A stretch of DNA of 64,000 nucleotides, taken from NCBI GenBank assembly GCA_029237695.1, contig CM055274.1, positions 65,469,484 to 65,533,483 of the forward strand, given 5' to 3'. Source of the stretch: Conchocele bisecta. Taxonomy: Eukaryota; Mollusca; Bivalvia; Lucinida; Thyasiridae. The notes under the pieces were generated by a model. The model had not been told where the DNA came from, did not search any database, and saw only the letters and a program-made list of their open reading frames with translations. Shown here one piece after another: positions 12,455 to 26,600 of the stretch (its first letter is position 1; each line of letters begins with the position of its first letter). A program made the position numbers and the translations under genes.

Positions 12455-13740
12455 ACTAGATGGCCGCGGCCTGCATGTCACGCGTTGTGGCGAGGCATGA
12501 ACACTAAACAAGAGGGCCATCATAGGGCCATGATGGCCCTAACTCGCTCACCTGACTCCATGAACACCAGAGGAGAATGTGACATTGAGTTCATGTTTTA
12601 AAAAAGATTGTGCTATTTTTAGACGGCGGCCATCTTGGATTAGCGATGACCTCCGTTTTAACAACTGAAAAGGCTTCACCCATGGACCATAACTGTGAAG
12701 TTTGGCCACCATGGGCCAAGCGGTTCGTGTGAAGAAGAATTTTGAAATCTCTAATAAAAGAACGACCTTTTGACCTTTCGGCGGCAATCTTGGATGACAT
12801 GACCATCCAATTTCAACAAAAAATGTACCAGAGTGATTGCCTCTCTGATACCTTCAATTTGATATAGACATGACCATATTCGGTCAAAAATAAAATTTGA
12901 CCCCAATTTGACACAAGTCAGGCCAATTTTTGACCCCGGGGTCACCATTTTAACAACTTTGAAAGAGCATTGTACATCGATCATTCCTACCAAGATTCGT
13001 CGAAATCCGGCTGGCGGTTCATGAGAAGAAGATTTTTTAAGAATTTGTGCTATTTTCAGACAGCGGCCATCTTGGATTAGCGACGACCTCCGTATTAACA
13101 AATCTGAAAAGGCTTCACCCATGGACCATAACTGTGAAGTTTGGCCACCATGGGCCAAGCGGTTCGTGTGAAGAAGAATTTTGAAATCTCTAATAAAAGA
13201 ACGACCTTTTGACCTTTCGGCGGCCATCTTGGATGACATGACCATCCAATTTCAACAAAAATGTACCAGAGTGATCGTCTGATTGATACCTTCGATTTGA
13301 TATATAACATGACCATATTCGGTCAAAAATAAAATTTGACCCCACAGGCCACGCCCATTTTTGACCACGGGGTCACCATTTTCACAACTTTGAAAGAGCA
13401 TTGTACATTGATCATTCCTACCAAGTTTCGTCGAAATCCGGCTAGCGGTTCATGAGAAGAAGATTTTTTAAGAATTTATGTTATTTTTAGACGGCGGCCA
13501 TCTTGGATTAGCGATGACCTCCATTTTAACAAATCTGAAAAGGCTTCACCCATGGACCATAACTTTTAAGTTTGGCTACCATGGGCCAAGCGGTTCATGT
13601 GAAGAAGAATTTTGAAATCTCTAATAAAAGAACGACCTTTTGACATTTCGGCGGCCATCTTGGATGACATAACAATCCGATTTCGACACAAAATGTACCA
13701 GAGTGATCGCCTCATTGATACGTTCGATTTGATATATATG
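12455..13740. repeat. Bivalve composite repeat, copy 1 (about 430-bp internal period)
   Basis: It opens with GGGCCATGATGGCCCTAACT / CGCTCACCTGACTCCATGAA. It then contains nearly three rounds of an internal unit with CGGCGGCCATCTTGGATTAG, GGCTTCACCCATGGACCATA, TCTCTAATAAAAGAACGACC, GACCATATTCGGTCAAAAAT, TTTTTGACCCCGGGGTCACC and TACCAAGTTTCGTCGAAATC. Copies at 14916-15540, 24476-26535, 34867-35885 and 59597-61000 have the same order, so this is a dispersed family with a variable number of internal units. Minus-strand frames in it are not genes. Confidence 0.85.
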
Positions 13741-14915
13741 TCACAAATTGACATGTATTGGAATTATAGGTAGGTACATGTGTAACAATAGATGGCTTAC
13801 ATGGACGTGCATGCCTGCAGGGAATTACACAGGTAAGGATTATTAATCTCAGTGAGTGAGTGGGGTTTTGGTCAGTCATGATATGGTCACTGCAGTGGTT
13901 AGATGGGCAGTTGGATTACCAATATGTAGTGAATTATGAGATACACGTATGCAGCCATGAGATGATACAAATGAGACGGACAACATTGTGATGATAAAGG
14001 TAAGTGTATAGGCTGATGGCAGTATATCTGGATTGGTGAATTGATATATGATATTCAGCATTAACCGAGCGTGGTGCATTTTGTTGTATAAATAGTAAGT
14101 ATGGGCATATGTCTTTGCAGGGCGTATTCCCACCCTTTTCGAGCGAGACCGATTGACATACCTTGATACACTGATGCAGATCTGGTGCAACCTGTGAACT
14201 CATATCCACGTTGGGTGGTGGTCCACTATCGGCTGCACGAGGATTGTAACCTGTTGATGCCACAGTGTACTTGGTGTACATTGAACAATATATTGTTGGA
14301 TGTTTGGCTATGACCTATGTGGTCGAGCTTGTTCAGTACAACAGGCTATAGGGATTTGAGTTGGTGAAACATATGTATCATATGTACTGTGGGGAGGTAG
14401 CGTGAACATAACGGGACATCGTATTTATCTTGATTGAACTTGTATTGGTGTAAAATAACATAGATCCTGATGAGATTTTGTGAATAGTAGAGCGACTATA
14501 TTTTGTATGATACTTTACAACAATACTATTTGGTACAGGGGGAATTCTTCACGACGTTGGATGGGGTATGACTTTGATGAGGATAAACATTGCAGTGTGA
14601 AGCAGTATATCATTTGATTGGTGACTGAGTGATACCATTTGACAATAACGATCAATAATATAGTGGATGGACATGTACATATGAGCGTATTTGAGAACAG
14701 CGTGTCAAATATTATCATGTTCTGAGTGTATTATCATATTTTCATGTACTACTCTATCTATTGAATACTTATCTATTTTCTAGCTGTACTTTCTGAAATC
14801 TATCCTATATATGTGTATATTCAACATGTTAATTAAATATTACTTGTAGATCTTAGTCATAATTGAATATAAAACGAACCCAACAGAGGACCACAAAAAT
14901 CCTATCTGTGACAAT
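13741..14915. other. Unassigned 1.2-kb segment between two copies of the composite repeat
   Basis: This segment interrupts the composite repeat family. Short frames exist on the minus strand (13876-14190, 13934-14281) but show no family I recognise and no codon-like structure. It could be an inserted element or unique intron. Confidence 0.4.
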
Positions 14916-15540
14916 ATAACATGACCATATTCGGTCAAAAATAAAATTTGACCCCAATTTGACCCCACAGGCCACGCCCATTTTTGACCCCGGGGTCACC
15001 ATTTTAACAACTTTGAAAGAGCAATGTACATCGATCATTCCTACAAAAATTCGTCGAAATCCGGCTAGCGTTCATGAGAAGAAGATTTTTTAAGAATTTA
15101 TGCTATTTTTAGACGGCGGCCATCTTGGATTAGCGATGACCTCCATTTTAACAAATCTGAAAAGACTTCACCCATGGACCATAACTTTTAAGTTTGGCTA
15201 CCATGGGCCAAGCGGTTCATGTGAAGAAGAATTTTGAAATCTCTAATAAAAGAACGACCTTTTAACCTTTCGGTGGCCATCTTGGATGACATAACAATTT
15301 GATTTTGACAAGAAATGCACCAGAGTGATCGCCTCATTGATACCTTCAATTTGATATATGACATAACCATATTCAGTCAAAAATAAAATTTGACCCCAAT
15401 TTGACCCCACGGGCCACGCCCATTTTTGACCCCGGGGTCACCATTTTAACAACTTTGAAAGAGCAATGTACATCGATCATTCCTAACAATTTTTGTCGAA
15501 ATCCGGTTGGCGGTTCTTGGCGGTTCTCAGGTGAGCTAAA
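14916..15540. repeat. Bivalve composite repeat, copy 2
   Basis: One and a half internal units of the family described at 12455, beginning at ATGACCATATTCGGTCAAAA. It ends at GGTTCTCAGGTGAGCTAAAA, close to the end of the copy at 26535, so this marks the family's 3' edge. Confidence 0.8.
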
Positions 15541-16720
15541 AAAAAGATATAGTATAACGCAAAAATTTAACCAAAAAACTTAACCAAAAACTTTAACCGG
15601 ACACACGTACGACGTACGTACATACGTATGTACGCCAAAGTGCCGACTATATCGCGCTTTCCGCAAGCGGGCGCGAACAAAATTTAACCAAAAACTTCAA
15701 ATTAATTTTACCTTGACACAGGGGCCGCACGGGAGGGGGGGGGGGGGGGGGTAGAATGAAAATATAGATGATGATAAACACCCATGTGAAGTTTCAAGGT
15801 AATGGGCAAAGCAGTTGCAGAGATATAGTATAACGAAAAACTTTAACCAAAAAACTTAACCAAAAACTTTTAACCAAAAAACTTAACCAAAAACTTTTAA
15901 CCAAAAAACTTAACCAAAAACTTCAAAGTAATTTGACCTTGACATTGGACACAGGGGCCGCACAGGAGGGGGGTAGAATGAAAATATAGATGATGATAAA
16001 CACCCATGTGAAGTTTCAAGGTAATGGCCAAATCAGTTGCAGAGATATAGTATAACGAAAAACTTTAACCAAAAAACATAACCAAAAAACTTAACCAAAA
16101 ACTTCAAAGTAATTTGACCTTGACATTGGGCACAGGGGCTGCACGGGAGGGGGGTAGAATGAAAATATAGATGATGATAAACACCCATGTGAAGTTTCAA
16201 GGTAATGGGCAAAGCAGTTGCAGAGATATAGTATAACGAAAAACTTTAACCAAAAAACAGAACCAAAAAACTTAACCAAAAACTTCAAAGTAATTTGACC
16301 TTGGGCACAGGGGCTGCACGGGAGGGGGGTAGAATGAAAATATAGATGATGATAAACACCCATGTGAAGTTTCAAGGTAATGGGCAAAGCAGTTGCAGAG
16401 ATATAGTATATGAAAAACTTTAACCAAAAAACTTAACCAAAAACTTTAACCAAAAAACTTAACCAAAAAACTTAACCAAAAAACTTAACCAAAAAACTTA
16501 ACCAAAAACTTTAACCAAAGAACTTAACCAAAAACTTTAACCAAAAAACTTAACCAAACAACTTAACCAAAAACTTTAACCGGACACACGTACGACGTAC
16601 GTACGCCAAAGTGTCGACTATATCGCGCTTTCCGCAAGCGGGCGCAAGAATTCCGCCACGGAAGCGGTATTGCGCCTGTCGAGGCATTTGACCGGGTTGT
16701 GAAAAAAGAATAACTTTAAC
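15541..16720. repeat. AACTTAACCAAAAA array with about 165-bp units and hairpin ends
   Basis: Runs of ACTTTAACCAAAAAACTTAA alternate with four units containing TAGAATGAAAATATAGATGA, ACACCCATGTGAAGTTTCAA and GGGCAAAGCAGTTGCAGAGA. Near-identical segments at 15601-15675 and 16583-16650 (ACACACGTACGACGTACGTA, then CGCGCTTTCCGCAAGCGGGC) contain a GC-rich hairpin that also closes the copies at 31076 and 62388. This looks like the terminus of a non-autonomous dispersed element. Confidence 0.75.
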
Positions 16721-16734
16721 GCATTTGCCTTACA

Positions 16735-16886
16735 AAAAAAAAACGGACGACGCGGACGACGACGCGGACGGCGGACGACGACGACGACGACGACGCGGAC
16801 GACGACGCGGACGACGAGGACGACGCGGACGACGCGGACGACGCGGACGACGCGGACGACGCGGACGACGCGGACGACGCGGACTT
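16735..16886. repeat. GC-rich (GACGACGCG)n simple repeat
   Basis: A stretch of GAC/GACGACGCG words follows an A-run. The arginine- or aspartate-rich frames that it opens on both strands are artefacts of the triplet repeat. It joins the array before it to the AAGGTCAAGG-type units after it. Confidence 0.9.
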
Positions 16887-17215
16887 GTTTCCACAACCAT
16901 GTGCAGGTCAAAGAGGTTAACATCGTGTTAATGGCGGCACGAATGTGTTCCAAATGCTTACATGTATCAAGTGTCCAAATATTGAAGCAATCCATCACGT
17001 AATATTTTTGTATACGATGATGCAGAAACTGATACAAAGTGTTTCTGCAAGAATGTGAAGGTACAAAAGGTCAAGGTCATATTAATGGAGGATTCAGTGT
17101 GTTCCAAATGCTCACATGTATCAGGTGTCCAAATATTGAAGCAATCTGTCCAGTAATATTTGTTCTTTGATGATGAAGAAACTTGTACAAACATTTTGAC
17201 GCAAACATTCATTTG
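16887..17215. repeat. Two units of the 180-bp family of 11736-12420
   Basis: It shares CAAATGCTTACATGTATCAA, GTGTCCAAATATTGAAGCAA and TGATGATGAAGAAACTTGTA with the earlier array. Non-coding. Confidence 0.75.
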
Positions 17216-19432
17216 ATATCAATATAGCTTTAATATGTTCATGTTATCTACTTGACTGAACAAAATTTACATTTTTTCACAAGTTTCTAGTTTTGCCCAT
17301 TATGAGGAAATCAATATGATTTTGTAACATGGTACATACCTTCTATGTCACTTTCTGACAAAAGGGACCTTACAACAATCTACATGGTCGAGATATGGAT
17401 CTTGCACATTTTCCACAATTTATCTAGGATATTTTATTCCATGAGTAATTTATGTAGTTGCAAGTTTCTTAACATTGCAGAAGTAATAAGAAAGCGGTTT
17501 CTGGAACACTAAATCTTCTAACAATAAAAGTAAATTGCGCTGTTGAATAACCAGTAGTCAACAGAACCAGTAGTTGGACACAATAATTACATTCAACCCC
17601 ATATCACTGATGTTAGCTGAGTTAGGAATGACTTTTGTGAAACTTTGATTGATCAGGGGTTTTTTTTATTGTAATTTACAATGGCCAATATTTTTTTCAA
17701 ATGTCCCCAACTTTTTATATGAGGTGGGCGCACGGGCCCCACTTTAAAAATTCCTGGAATGAACACTGGGCCAGTAAAAATCGCCAAATAGCAAGCCCAA
17801 CTATATTTTGAAAACAAGATTACTTTTTGTATAATGTGTTCACATCGCACCATTTATAGTCCAATTGCAGAAAATCTCTTAATTCTTTGCAACATTACCT
17901 TCCCACCACCCCTGGTGACCCACTCAATTGTCATTTTTATTTACTAGTTTATATTTACACACAACCGTCTGTTTGCTGATAGTATGAATGTTTTTATTAC
18001 AGGTAGGGACGGTTTATATGACCTGTCCGGTAGACGACACATTGTGTTATTGTACGGAACATTATGGTGTCAAAATCCATCCATTCCAGTTATTGGACTT
18101 GTGTACTTCACCTTTGACATAATATATGTGTAGCCTTGACCTTATCTCGTTTTACTGAAACATACGACGTGCACTTTTACCCTCAGGGGGCATGAACGCA
18201 GGATAGATAGATAGATGGATTATCTTTCATTAAAAAAGGAACAACATAGGTAGGGATGTTCCATTTCAGTCAAAAAGACCGGTAAATATTGTGCTATTTC
18301 TATTTTGGTTATTACATTTTAAAAGTTTGGCGCAGTGAAAATTGAAAAGTCACTGGCCCGACTGGCTGGTGATTTCTACATCCTAAATTCTTTGACTGAT
18401 ATGGATGTTCAATACAATGTACATAATGTAGTCCAGATGGTCTATGGTGTAATGGACGATTATTCTCACGCCCGTTTTCAAAAGACAATTATGAAATGTA
18501 AATGCTTGTATTTAACAACAGCACTGGCTCGATGACCTTGTATGCCGTCGGCAAACATGAACACTTTCCAGAATACTTTTATATACTTGTAAAATACAAA
18601 ATTGTTAATGTTTAGAGATGATTCTTATGAGTTGAGATAAGACTATGGCGGACAGTCTGCTTCTGATATGTCAGAGGCATGAAAGAAATGAATGTTTCAA
18701 ATTTATGCCCTTCGACTAACTAAAGGATATCAAATCAAACTGGAATTATTCGATCAATGATTCATAAAACTGACTAAATGACTTGGAAATGTGCAGCACT
18801 TATGAAAGCCCTCGTTTGGGGTACATACACCTGTGTAACTGATTTATTTTATGTACATGCATATAACGTTCGTAGGACCAGCAACTTCCTCAGAGGACTA
18901 CCAACTTTTTTAAGTCACTAGTCCTGCGGGCTACCTGGTAAAACAAGTTAGTGTCGAACCCTGGTGGGTATACCCACAATTGTAGCTAATGACATATTAA
19001 GTTTGTGTACGCCGATGACGACAGATAACAGGGGCATGCCATTATGCGAGCTAAAAAGCTGAATTTGGCTACCGCCGGGCAGTGTCTCACCCACTAAACA
19101 AGGTGATCGCCACGAAGGTCAAGGTCACAATATGAGGCAGTCCAAAATTATTGATATGAAGGGCACGGTCACCAAGGTCACACAAATGAAACTGGGTGGA
19201 GGATCACCTGTCTACTGACCTGTCTTCAACTAGATTTGTCAGTAAGAGTCCCATGCGTGGGCCCAGGTGCCCCTAAATGTGCAGCTTTGTAGTCTGTGGG
19301 CCTGTGACCTTGACCCTGGGCTTAGCGGGGGCTGCACGGTCATAGATTTGTCACAGCATAATAGTAGAGTAATGTAAGCGTGAAATATTAAGTATTTTCA
19401 ATGGAGGAAATAGAAGTTATAACCAATTTCTC
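17216..19432. other. Intron sequence without a recognisable gene
   Basis: Mostly unique-looking intronic DNA. A 66-residue plus-strand frame at 18335-18535 has no family resemblance and no splice or promoter context. 19090-19430 carries degenerate dispersed-repeat words (AAGGTCAAGGTCACAATATG, GTGACCTTGACCCTGGGC). Confidence 0.5.
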
Positions 19433-22400
19433 CCCATACAGCATGTTGAAAAGAGATCACCTGTCTACTGATCTGTCTCCCCATACAGCACACAGAAGAG
19501 AGATCACCTATCTACTGACCTGTCTCCCCATACAGCACGTTGAAGAGAGATCACCCGTCTACTGACCTGTCTCCCCATACAGCACGTTGAAGAGAGATCA
19601 CCTGTCTACTGACCAGTCTCCCCATACACCATGTTGAAAAGAGATCACCTGTCTACTGATCTGTCTCCCCATACAGCACACAGAAGAGAGATCACCTATC
19701 TACTGACCTGTCTCCCCATACAGCACATTGAAGAGAGACACCTGTCTACTGACCTGTCTCCCCGAACACATGTTGAAGAGAGATCACCTACCTACTGACC
19801 TGTCCCCTCATACAGCACCCCATGAGAGAGTTCACCTGTCTACTGACCTGTCTCCCCATACGTCACTGATCTGTTCTCCCCATTCAGCCACATGAAGAGA
19901 GATCACCTGTCTACTGACCAGTCTCCCCATTACACCATGTTGAAAAGAGATCACCTGTCTACTGACCTGTTCCCCCACCCCCACAGCACGTTGAAGAGAG
20001 ATCACCTGTCTACTGACCTGTCTCCCCGTACAGCATGTTGAAGAGAGATCACCTATCTACTGACCTGTCTCCCCATACAGCATGTTGAAGAGAGATCACC
20101 TGTCTACTGACCAGTCTCCCCATACACCATGTTGAAGAGAGATCACCTGTCTACTGACCTGTCTCCCCATACAGCATGTTGAAGAGAGATCACCTATCTA
20201 CTGACCAGTCTCCCATACACCATGTTGAAGAGAGATCACCTATCTACTGACCAGTCTCCCCATACACCATGTTGAAAAGAGATCACCTGTCTACTGATCT
20301 GTCTCCCCATACAGCACACAGAAGAGAGATCACCTATCTACTGACCTGTCTCCCCATACAGCACGTTGAAGAGAGATCACCTGTCTACTGACCTGTCTCC
20401 CCGTACAGCATGTTGAAGAGAGATCACCTATCTACTGATCTGTCTCCTCATACAGCATGTTGAAGAGAGATCACCTGTATACTGACCTGTCTGCCCATAC
20501 AGCATGTTGAAGAGAGATCACCTATCTACTGATCTGTCTCCTCATACAGCATGTTACCCAGCACATTGAATAGAGATCACCCGTCTACTGACCTGTCACC
20601 CCATACAGCATGTTGAATGAGAGCACCTGTCTACTTACAGTCTCCCCTTACGCAGCTACAATTGTATAGAGATCACCCGTCTACTGACCTGTACACATTA
20701 AAAGCATGGTTGAAGAGAATACAGTCACATGTCTACTGAATACATGTCCTCCCCAAAAAAACCCTTACTAGTCACTTGCAATTGAGAGATCACTTAGTCT
20801 ACTGACCTGTCTCCCCATACAGCATGTTGATAATAGGGATCACCTGTCTACTGACCTGGCCACCAATCCATAACAGCCATGTTGAAGAGAGATCACCTAT
20901 CTACTACCTGTCTCCTCCCAATACAGACATCAGTTGAAGAGAGAACAACCCAGTCTACTGAACTGTCTCCTCAATACAGCACATTCCCCGAAGAAGATAA
21001 AACCATCTACTGACAATGATCCTTCCCCAACAGCAACGTTGAAGGAAGAATCACCTGGCCCCTTGACTGTCTCCCATAACTTTACAGCACTTTAAGAGAG
21101 ATCACCCGTACCCTACGACCTGTCTCCCCATAACAGCAGTTGAAGAGAGATACCTGTCTACTGACCAGTCTCCCCATACACCATGTTGAAGAGACACCTG
21201 TCACTGACCAGCTCCCCATACACTGTTGAGAGATCACCTATCTACTGACCTGTCTCCCCATACAGCAGTTGAAGAGAGATCACCTATCTACTGACCTGTC
21301 TCCCCATACACATTGAAGAGAGATCACCTATCTACTGATCCTGTCTCCTCACGTTACAGCATGTTCAGCAGATCACCTATCTACTATCTGTTCCTCATAC
21401 AGCATAGAATTCAAGGAGCACCGTATACTGACCGTCTGCCCATACAGCCATGTTGAAGAGAGATCACCTATCTACTGATCTGTCTCCTCATACAGCATGT
21501 TACCCAGCACATTGAATAGAGATCACCCGTCTACTGACCTGTCACCCCATACAGCATGTTGAAGAGAGACCACCTGTCTACTTACCTGTCTCCCCACGCA
21601 GCACATTGAATAGAGATCACCCGTCTACTGACCTGTCACCCCATAAAGCATGTTGAAGAGACATCACATGTCTACTGACATGTCTCCCCTTACAGTACAT
21701 TGAAGAGAGATCACCTATCTACTGACCTGTCTCCCCATACAGCATGTTGAATAGGGATCACCTGTCTACTGACCTGCCACCCCATACAGCATGTTGAAGA
21801 GAGATCACCTATACTGACCTGTTCCTCTACAGCACATTGAAGAGAGATACAGTCTACGACCCTGTTCCTCATAACACAATTGAAGAGAGATAACCAGTCT
21901 ACTGACATGTTCCCATACAGACGTGGGAAGGAGATCACCTGTCTACGACCTGTCTCATACAAGCACATTGAAGAGAGATCACCCGTCTACTGACCTGTTC
22001 CCCTCCTCATACAGACATGTTGAGTTGAGATCACTATCTATTGACCTGTCTCCCCATACAGCATGTTGAAGAGAGATCACCTGTCTATTGACCTGTCTCC
22101 CCATACAGCATGTTGAAGAGAGATCACTGTTATACTGACCTGTCTACCCATACAGCATGTTGAATAGGGATCACCCGTCTACTGACCTGTCACCCCATAC
22201 AGCGTGTTGAAGAGAGATCACCTGTCTACTGACCTGTCTCCCCATACAGCACATTGAATAGAGATCACCCGTCTACTGACCTGTCTCCCCATACAGCACA
22301 TTGAATAGAGATCACCCGTCTACTGACCTGTCTCCCCATACAGCACGTTGAATAGAGATCACCCGTCTACTGACCTGTCTCCCCATACAGCACGTTGAAG

Positions 22401-23601
22401 AGAGATCACCTGTCTACTGACCTGTCTCCCCATAAAACATGTTGAAGAGAGATCACCTGTCTACTGACCTGTCTCCCCATACAGCACGTTGAAGAGAGAT
22501 CACCTGTCTACTGACCTGTCTCCCCATACAGCATGTTGAAGAGAGATCACCTGTCTACTGACCTGTCTCCCCATACACCATGTTGAAAAGAGATCACCTG
22601 TCTACTGACCTGTCTCCCCATACAGCACACAGAAGAGAGATCACCTATCTACTGACCTGTCTCCCCATACAGCATGTTGAAGAGAGATCACCTGTCTACT
22701 GACCTGTCTCCCCATACAGCATGTTGAAGAGAGATCACCTGTCTACTGACCTGTCTCCCCATACACCATGTTGAAAAGAGATCACCTGTCTACTGACCTG
22801 TCTCCCCATAAAACATGTTGAAGAGAGATCATCTGTCTACTGACCTGTCTCCCCATACAGCATGTTGAAGAGAGATCACCCGTCTACTGACCTGTCTCCC
22901 CATACACCATGTTGAAGAGAGATCACCTGTCTACTGACCTGTCTCCCCATACAGCATGTTGAAGAGAGATCACCCGTCTACTGACCTGTCTCCCCATAAA
23001 ACATGTTGAAGAGAGATCACCTGTCTACTGACCTGTCTCCCCATACAGCACGTTGAAGAGAGATCACCTGTCTACTGACCTGTCTCCCCATACACCATGT
23101 TGAAGAGAGATCACCCGTCTACTGACCTGTCTCCCCATACAGCACGTTGAAGAGAGATCACCTGTCTACTGACCTGTCTCCCCATACAGCACATTGAATA
23201 GAGATCACCCGTCTACTGACCTGTCACCACATACAGCACATTGAAGAGAGATCACCTGTCTACTGACCTGTCTCCCCATACAGCATGTTGAATAGGGATC
23301 ACCTGTCTACTGACCTGTCTACTGACCTGTCTCCCCATACAACACGTTGAAGAGAGATCACCTGTCTACTGACCTGTCTCCCCATACAACACGTTGAAGA
23401 GAGATCACCTGTCTACTGACCTGTCTCCCTATACAGCACGTTGAATAGAGATCACCTGTCTACTGACCTGTCTCCCCATACAGCACGTTGAAGAGAGATC
23501 ACCTATCTACTGACCTGTCTCCCTATACAGCACGTTGAATAGAGATCACCTGTCTACTGACCTGTCTCCCGATACAGCACATAGAAGAGAGATCACCTAT
23601 C
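19433..23601 (-). repeat. 47-bp minisatellite B, intron-distal part
   Basis: About 89 units of 47 bp; a clean unit is 22441-22487. On the minus strand each unit contains CATGGGGAGACAG/GTCAGTAG, a copy of the exon end and donor of the ILK exon at 28780-28901. Variant types (AATAGAGATCACCCG, AAAAGAGATCACCTG, CACACAGAAGAGAG) recur in fixed order at 19440, 19630, 20270 and 22570, showing higher-order repetition. The segment 20560-22030 is dense in one-base indels compared with neighbouring units, which suggests local consensus errors. Confidence 0.93.
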
Positions 23602-23603
23602 TA

Positions 23604-26600
23604 CAGTACACTCAGAGTGCTTTGTGCCTTTTCCACTCTCTCACGGTGGGAGGAATTTTCTCAGAGTGGGAAAATCACGGTGGGAGTTATGTGCCTCCCA
23701 AGGTGACCATATATTTTACCTGTATTACCACCGCGGACGGACCAAGCTGGACGAACTTCCAATAGCCATAAAACGGCCACGGTGTTCCCCCGTGATACGA
23801 CCCCGCGTTCCACCGGGACGCCAGGCTGGCTTACCTGTACAGTCATAGCGTAGTACCCAAACATTTACACTTATTCTGACTTACGTTTGTGTTTTTTTAT
23901 TCATTTTTTTTTATAAATATATACATTTTTCCTTTCAAACAAACATATTTCTTAACAAGAACAAAACATGAGAATTGTCTCCTAAACACATGAGAATCAT
24001 CTCGCGCTTTGGCATCGCGAAATCGCCTTCCGCTGAAGCTTTTGTAAATACAGGGTTTGCTCATGGTGTGTAAAACGGATACGTCTTGAAATTTCGCTTT
24101 GCGCATGCATGCAAGTAAAACGCAATTCCAACACGAGGCGAGAGCGCGAAAACGCACGACTGAATATAATATAATGTCCCATTTTCACCTCGCGATCTCA
24201 CTTTGCGTTTTCGCGATCTGGCGCATGGATCGACATCGCGAAAACGCGAGAATGTAACTGGCCCTAACAGGACACTGTAGTATCATAATTGCCTTAGGAA
24301 ACGATAATCATGTGCTGTAAAACATTATTTTAATTAAGAAATAGAAGAAATGTGGATATTGGGGAGTATGTCAGATAATGGAATGGAACTCTTATAGCAT
24401 AGCGGTTTTCACCGCGTTTGATAAAAATAATTCTTCCATTTTATTGGTCGGAGAGAAGGTGTAGAATCTCAAAACAAGAGGGCCATGATGGCCCTAATTC
24501 GCTCACCTGACTCCATGAACACCAGAGGAGAATGTGACATTGAGTTCATGTGTTTTAAAAAACTTTTAGATGGCGGTCATCTTGGATTAAGCGATGACTC
24601 TCATTTTACAAAATCTGAAAATGCTTCACCCAAGGATCTTAACTTCCTATGAAGTTTGGCCAGCATCGGCCATGTGGTTCCTGAGAAAAAGACGTTCAAA
24701 ATCCTGAATAAATGGACCTTTTGGTGGCCATCATGGATGACATAATCATCCGATTCCGACAAATATTGCACCAGAGCAATCGCTTCATCGATACCTTCAA
24801 TTTGATATATGGCATGAGCATATTTGGTAAAAAATAAAATTTGACCCCAATTTGACCCCATGGGCCATGCCCATTTTTGACCCCGGGGTCACCATTTTCA
24901 CAACTTTGAAAGAGCATTGTAAATCGATCATTCCTACCAAGTTTAGTCGAAATCCGGCCAGCAGTTCACGAGAAGATTTTTTAAGAATTTATGCTATTTT
25001 TAGACGGCGGCCATCTTGGATTAGCGATGACCTCCATTTTAACAAATCTGAAAAGGGTTCATCCATAGACCATAACTTTTAAGTTTGGCTACCATGGGCC
25101 AAGCGGTTCATGTGAAGAAGAATTTTGAAATCTCTAATAAAAGAACGACCTTTTGACATTTCAGTGGCCATCTTGGATGACATAACAATCCGATTTCGAC
25201 AAAAAATGTACCAGAGTGATCGCCTCATTGATACCTTCGATTTGATATATAACATGACCATATTCGGTCAAAAATAAAATTTGACCCCACGGGCCACGCC
25301 CATTTTTGACACCGGGGTCACCATTTTAACAACTTTGAAAGAGCATTGTACATCGATCATTCCTACCAAGTTTCCTCGAAATCCGGCTAGCGGTTCATGA
25401 GAAGATTTTTTAAGAATTTATGCTATTTTTAGACGGCGGCCATCTTGGATTAGCGATGACCTCCATTTTAACAAATCTGAAAAGGCTTCACCCATGGACC
25501 ATAACTTTTAAGTTTGGCTACCATGGGCCAAGCGATTCATGTGAAGAAGAATTTTGAAATCTCTAATAAAAGAACGACCTTTTGACATTTCGGCGGCCAT
25601 CTTGGATGACATAACAATCCGATTTCGACAAAAAATGTACCAAAGTGATCGCCTCATTGATACCTTCGAATTAATATATAACATGACCATATTCGGTCAA
25701 AAATAAAATTTGACCCCAATTTTACCCCACGGGCCACGCCCATTTTTGACCCCGGGGTCACCATTTTAACAACTTTGAAAGAGCAATGTACATCAATCAT
25801 TCCTACCAAGTTTCGTCGAAATCCGGCTAGCGGTTCATGAGAAGAAGATTTTTTAAGAATTTATGCTATTTTTAGACGGCGGCCATCTTGGATTAGCGAT
25901 GACCTCCATTTTAACAAATCTGAAAAGGCTTCACCCATGGACCATAACTTTTAAGTTTGGCTACCATGGGCCAAGCGATTCATGTGAAGAAGAATGTTAA
26001 AATCTCTAATGAAAGAACGACCTTTTGACCTTTCGGCGGCCATCTTGGATTGACATAACAATCTAATGTCGACAAAAAATGCACCAGAGTGATCGCCTCA
26101 TTGATACCTTCAATTTGATATATGACACCATATTCAGTCAAAAATAAAATTTGACCCTAATTTGACCCCACGGACCACGCCCATTTTTGACCCCGGGGTC
26201 ACCATTTTAACAACTTTGAAAGAGCAATGTACATCGATCATTCCTACCAAGTTTTGTCGCAATCCGGTTGGCGGTTCTTGAGAAGAAGATTTTTTAAGAA
26301 TTTGTGCTATTTTTAGACGGCGGCCATCTTGGATTACGCAATGACGTCATTTTAACAATTTTGTAATCCCCCTAACTAAGGACCATGACCATGAAGTTTG
26401 GTGACTATAGACCCAATGGTTACCGAGGAGAAGACGTTTGAAAATGTTCACGGACGACGACGGACGACGACGGACGACGACGGACACATTGCGGTAACAA
26501 TAGCTCACATGAGCTTCGCTCAGGTGAGCTAAAAAGGTAACGGAATCTTTATTTACTCAATAAATATGTACTTGCAGCACATCAAAATCGTCTCATGTTT

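Noticed and set aside
12548..13316. Overlapping minus-strand frames with similar proteins (VMSSKMAAERSKGRSFIRDF)
   Set aside because: The same peptides recur at 24601-25690, 35083-35743 and 59849-61104 in different frames and with different breaks. They are translations of the dispersed composite repeat.
16618..17037. Arginine/valine-rich or aspartate-rich protein frames
   Set aside because: They come from translating the GACGACGCG simple repeat; no conserved sequence on either side.
18335..18535. 66-residue plus-strand frame in unique intron
   Set aside because: No family resemblance, no splice or promoter signals, and frames of this length are expected by chance in AT-rich DNA.
19433..23601. 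CRISPR-like regular repeat
   Set aside because: Units are directly adjacent with no unique spacers, the genome is eukaryotic, and the unit derives from an exon-intron junction.
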